A stretch of DNA of 64,000 nt, from contig ML133432.1 of assembly GCA_003864495.1 (NCBI GenBank), positions 1,968,144 to 2,032,143 on the forward strand, written 5' to 3'. The DNA comes from Nemopilema nomurai (taxonomy: Eukaryota; Cnidaria; Scyphozoa; Rhizostomeae; Rhizostomatidae). The notes below the pieces were generated by a model. That model was not told the origin of the DNA and ran no database searches. It was given only the letters and a program-made list of their open reading frames with translations. How positions within the stretch are numbered: the first letter of the stretch is position 1; each line of letters opens with the position of its first letter. The position numbers and the translations under genes are program-made. Positions 60,655 to 64,000 of the stretch are shown one piece after another.

Positions 60655-63104
60655 AAATGTGCATATTTTTTATCTTGATATTTTTCAAGAGGCCATGTCT
60701 GATGATTAGACATCAAATTTACATTTCAATGGGAGTTATCTACTGAATTGATGCAAAAAAAGACAAACAATAGAAATCTAACTCAATAAGTTAGGAAATT
60801 GATGTAATATAGTCAAGCAGAATGGAATGAACATTTTGTTCTCCATTCATTAGAAAACGGTAAAAAAATGCGAAATCATGGAACATTTTTACAAATCTGT
60901 TTGAGAATAACATTGACCTAACTTATCTGAATAAATATTTGGAGGAAGTGAAAAGTATTTCAGAGTCAAATAAGAGTAACGTGTCTAACTTGGTATCAAT
61001 AAATGTAACATCTGCCGTTGGAGGTGTTGGTGAAGAGTGCAGCATAAAACGAATCTCTCTGTTGCTTAGATTAAAAGCAAAAAGGATAATTCAAGAACTC
61101 CACTTTCGCGAGCAGAAACTTTCTTAAAAGAATGACTGCAGTAAGTGTAGAAGTATTGAAGCTGTATCTCCCAGGAAGGTGTAAAAGATACATTACACAG
61201 TCAGTAAAAAAGCAAATAATTGTACACTTGCTCATAATGCAATTAAAAAGTAAAGAGCAACTTCTGGTCAACGTTCATCAAATTGACTTTACTTGCAAAT
61301 AAGTGAACCAAACCTTGAAAACCCAAATTGAGGATGATCGATGTGATTTGAGTAAGCAGTCAACGGACAACGGCCAAAAAGGGAAGTCCGGATGGATGAG
61401 AGGAATCGAGAAAATACTCCGATCGTTCACGTTGGACACGTTCGCAAATGCGCATATCATTCATAACTAGTTATGGGGCTATTATTAATAAAATCAAGAG
61501 CATTTTCTTAGGACCATCTTCGGTGAAAAGAAACAAGACAGTCGGAACGGATTGTCATGCTGCTGTACGTTGTAAAGATATCATCAATGCCACAATTCTG
61601 AAGAAGATAATACGGTAGGGAATATAAACGGGATTCCCACAACAAAATTTGTAAAGTTGCTGTTGCTACAGGAATAAGTACACATAACATGAACAAGATG
61701 CGTTACAGTGCTCGTGCGGTGTCACGGAATCATCATCAAGTCTGCAAAATCTACATGGATAATGATGCCCCTCAATTATTTGATCACGAATAATATTTTC
61801 AAATGATTTTATGCATAAAGGGAATTCTATCAAAGAACATCGTTTGCTCAGGGACAAAAAGCATATTGAAAAGCTAAAAATGCATAGAACTGCCTCAGAC
61901 GTTGGCCTCGCAGGAAGAAACTTGTAAAATATTTTTTATTGAAGTCGCTGTCAACAGAGCTGTCTGTCGAGCCAACGACACTGTTCTGGCATCTGAAGAA
62001 ATTGGTGCTTTATTGAATGAGAAGTTAGAGGCATGGGAGATTATTAGATAAAAGTAGAACTGGCAGCGGTAAGGTGGCTTTTGATACACAATTTTCATAT
62101 GACTTGCCCTCTGGAAACCACTAGCATGGTTGCTTTTAGGGTAAGTGAGACAATCTAAAACTCAAACGAGTTGAAGTCTGAAATTATTCGTTGTCATTTC
62201 AGATGTTAACATTGCCGAGCTGAGTGATATATAAGTGTAGTGGTGTAAAGTACAGTATATAGTTACAAAAATACATGGTCCATGGTACAAATGAGTTTGC
62301 CTCCTTCTTTCCCAGGATAACCTTAGCTAACTTAAAAAGAGAACTCAATAAAGTGAACTTTATAAAGTCAATTTCTATTAGTGCCTATTAAATTGCATAC
62401 TTTTGTGGCCTATATACCACTAGGTATGCTCTTAGATGCCTTACCTTTTAGCACGCAGGGAATATGGTCAGAGGAAAGAGAAATTGAGACTGAATCAATA
62501 TTTAGTGAGGAAGCAATGGATGTCAAAACTGATATGAGTATGCCCATTCTGGCCGATGGATTTAGCTTTCATATCAATATCATACTCTATATTTCTTCAG
62601 CTTTGGTTTCTTTACCGGGCGATCAAGGTCTTGATCACAGTTTTTGCATTACCACGAAAAAGCATGGCTGTAGAGAGTGGGTCTAAAGTATTGAAAAATG
62701 TTGAAGCACTGCTTTTACAACATCCTGCTGTTCAAGGGAATGCACTCAAAAGATCAAAGACCCATTCGGCTACTCAACAAAGAGTCTGCTTTAACGCAAC
62801 TCAGGTCCACCTTTTAGAACAAAGACAAACGAATAACTTTGGTAGATCTGGACTTGTGGGTCTTTTCAAAGTTAGTTAATAAGGTGTGATAACTCAATAC
62901 TAAACGATTCATTTTGACTCTTTCAGACAACGTCAAAAATAAAGGAGAAACTGGGAAGAGATTACGTGAAATATCCATCAAAATTAGAAGCTTTTACTAA
63001 ACCGGAAATTCTATGATGTACCCTTTTCGCCACAATTTCATGGAGGAGATCCACAGCGACCACACCAAAGCCCGAAATCTCATGCAGCGGTACCGCCTTA
63101 TTGA
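60655..63104. other. Gene-poor stretch of segment B
   Basis: Equivalent to 36910-39246. B carries about 87 extra bases at 62324-62410. No gene recognised. Confidence 0.35.
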
Positions 63105-63413
63105 AGTTGATCAATCCAACCCACTTTTAAAATTGATCAATCCAACCAACATTGAAACGCAATCCGTCCAACACACTTTAAAAGTTGATCAATCCAACCC
63201 ACTTTGAAAGGTGATCCATCGAACACACTTTTAAAGTTGATCTATTCAACCCACTCTAAAAATTCATCAATCCACCCACTTTGTAAGTTTATCCATCCAA
63301 CCCACTTTTAAGGTTTATCAATCCAATCCATTTTAAAAGTTGATCTAATCAACCTATTTTAAAAGTTGACCCAACCAACCCACTTCAAATGTTTATCAAC
63401 TCAACCCAATTTT
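63105..63413. repeat. Left array of the 26-27-bp repeat (copy B)
   Basis: As 39247-39527, with one additional unit (CAAATGTTTATCAACTCAAC). Confidence 0.9.
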
Positions 63414-63459
63414 AAGAGTCTTTTAAGAATCTTTCGAGAGAGTTAGTCATTAGAATCTT

Positions 63460-63760
63460 TTGGACAATTTGGAACATGATGCAAGGGACAGCTCTTGGGT
63501 GGTTTAGCTCTTATCTTACTAACCGAAGTTAGTATAATCTGTAAATGGTTTCAATTCTAGTCATTTGAGTTTTATTTTTGGTATTCTCCAAGGGTTTGTC
63601 CTTGGGCCTTCTAATTTTATTGATGATCTTCCCATATCGTCTTCCAAGATTTCGTCCTCCTTTCTGTTGATGATACAAACATCTACTTCGAAGCTCATAG
63701 TTTAATTACTCTCAACAAAGTTGTGAACAAACACTCAAGAAAGCCCAAACTTTTCTAAAT
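63460..63760 (+). pseudogene. LINE reverse transcriptase fragment (copy B)
   Basis: Same decayed RT core as in A (LQGFVLGP, DDLPISSS, DDTNIYF). The A and B copies share the same inactivating changes, so the decay predates the copies. Confidence 0.65.
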
Positions 63761-64000
63761 CAGAGTCTAGTGGAACTGACGGCTTCAAGGCTGTGAACTG
63801 GATAAATTTCTTGCCTCTAAATACCATATTTAAGGAAGGTTTATTAGAAATATTTATCATAAATAGTTAACATCTAAAATAAACTGTTTTGTTTTGGTAA
63901 TGAGGAAGGTTTCATTCAAAATAATTGCAGCCAAAGAAATGTCATAACTTTTTCTGGTGCAAGTTTTTCATTCTGAAGTAAAAAATGTATTCTTTTAGTC

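Larger units (their letters stand above)
42498..64000 (+). repeat. Segment B of the large direct duplication
   Basis: Collinear with segment A from 16571 and continuing to the window end. It contains a single N (44545) where the sequence jumps back and repeats about 1.1 kb. Copies of A features in B: MITEs 44039-44319 and 45317-45597, exon 45828-46024 (-), array 50575-52610, copia 53380-56710, MITE 60559-60654, LINE fragment 63460-63760. Confidence 0.95.

Overview
This is eukaryotic, AT-rich, transposon-dense DNA with no bacterial gene order. Short exons with consensus splice sites, Ty1/copia, Penelope-like, LINE and hAT remnants, TTAA and TA elements, foldback elements and minisatellites point to an invertebrate animal. 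A cnidarian is my best guess (copia gag/protease/pre-integrase of the type common there, and an uncharacterised transposase-like family known from Hydra and arthropods), but one window cannot prove it. I recognise no ordinary host gene with confidence.

Layout. 1-16.5 kb is single-copy accessory DNA. It holds a 65-bp repeat, a 22-bp minisatellite, hAT remnants on the minus strand, one long open transposase-like frame (4638-6026), a MITE, an 11-bp foldback, a Penelope-like fragment (GIY-YIG endonuclease) followed by a complete hammerhead ribozyme (10394-10439), nested hAT elements (11331-14488 around 11468-13022), and a TA-flanked element whose left end is an array of 107-bp units (14666-16354). 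From about 16571 to 40116 runs segment A, and from about 42498 to the window end (64000) runs segment B, a near-identical second copy in the same orientation. They are separated by 40.1-42.5 kb, which holds the rest of a foldback element with inverted terminal arrays.

Inside A and B, in order: a junction region with insertion polymorphisms (a 658-bp hAT-like element with 8-bp target duplication only in A; a 2.3-kb TTAA element carrying a spliced gene with a P2X7-ballast-like cysteine module, complete in A, absent from one B version, deleted internally in another); a Tc1/mariner-like MITE; a minus-strand CxxC exon; a large gene-poor stretch; a tandem array of about 291-bp units with several hairpins whose arms change together between units; a decayed Ty1/copia retrotransposon; more gene-poor DNA with a 96-bp hAT MITE; and a LINE reverse-transcriptase fragment beside a 26-27-bp tandem array. 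A single N at 44545 joins two versions of the same sequence in B, so part or all of the A/B duplication may be an assembly artefact of two haplotypes rather than a real duplication.

Most worth following: the hammerhead ribozyme with the Penelope fragment, the covarying structured 291-bp array, the TTAA element with the P2X7-like domain, and the recurring architecture of elements ending in inverted tandem arrays.
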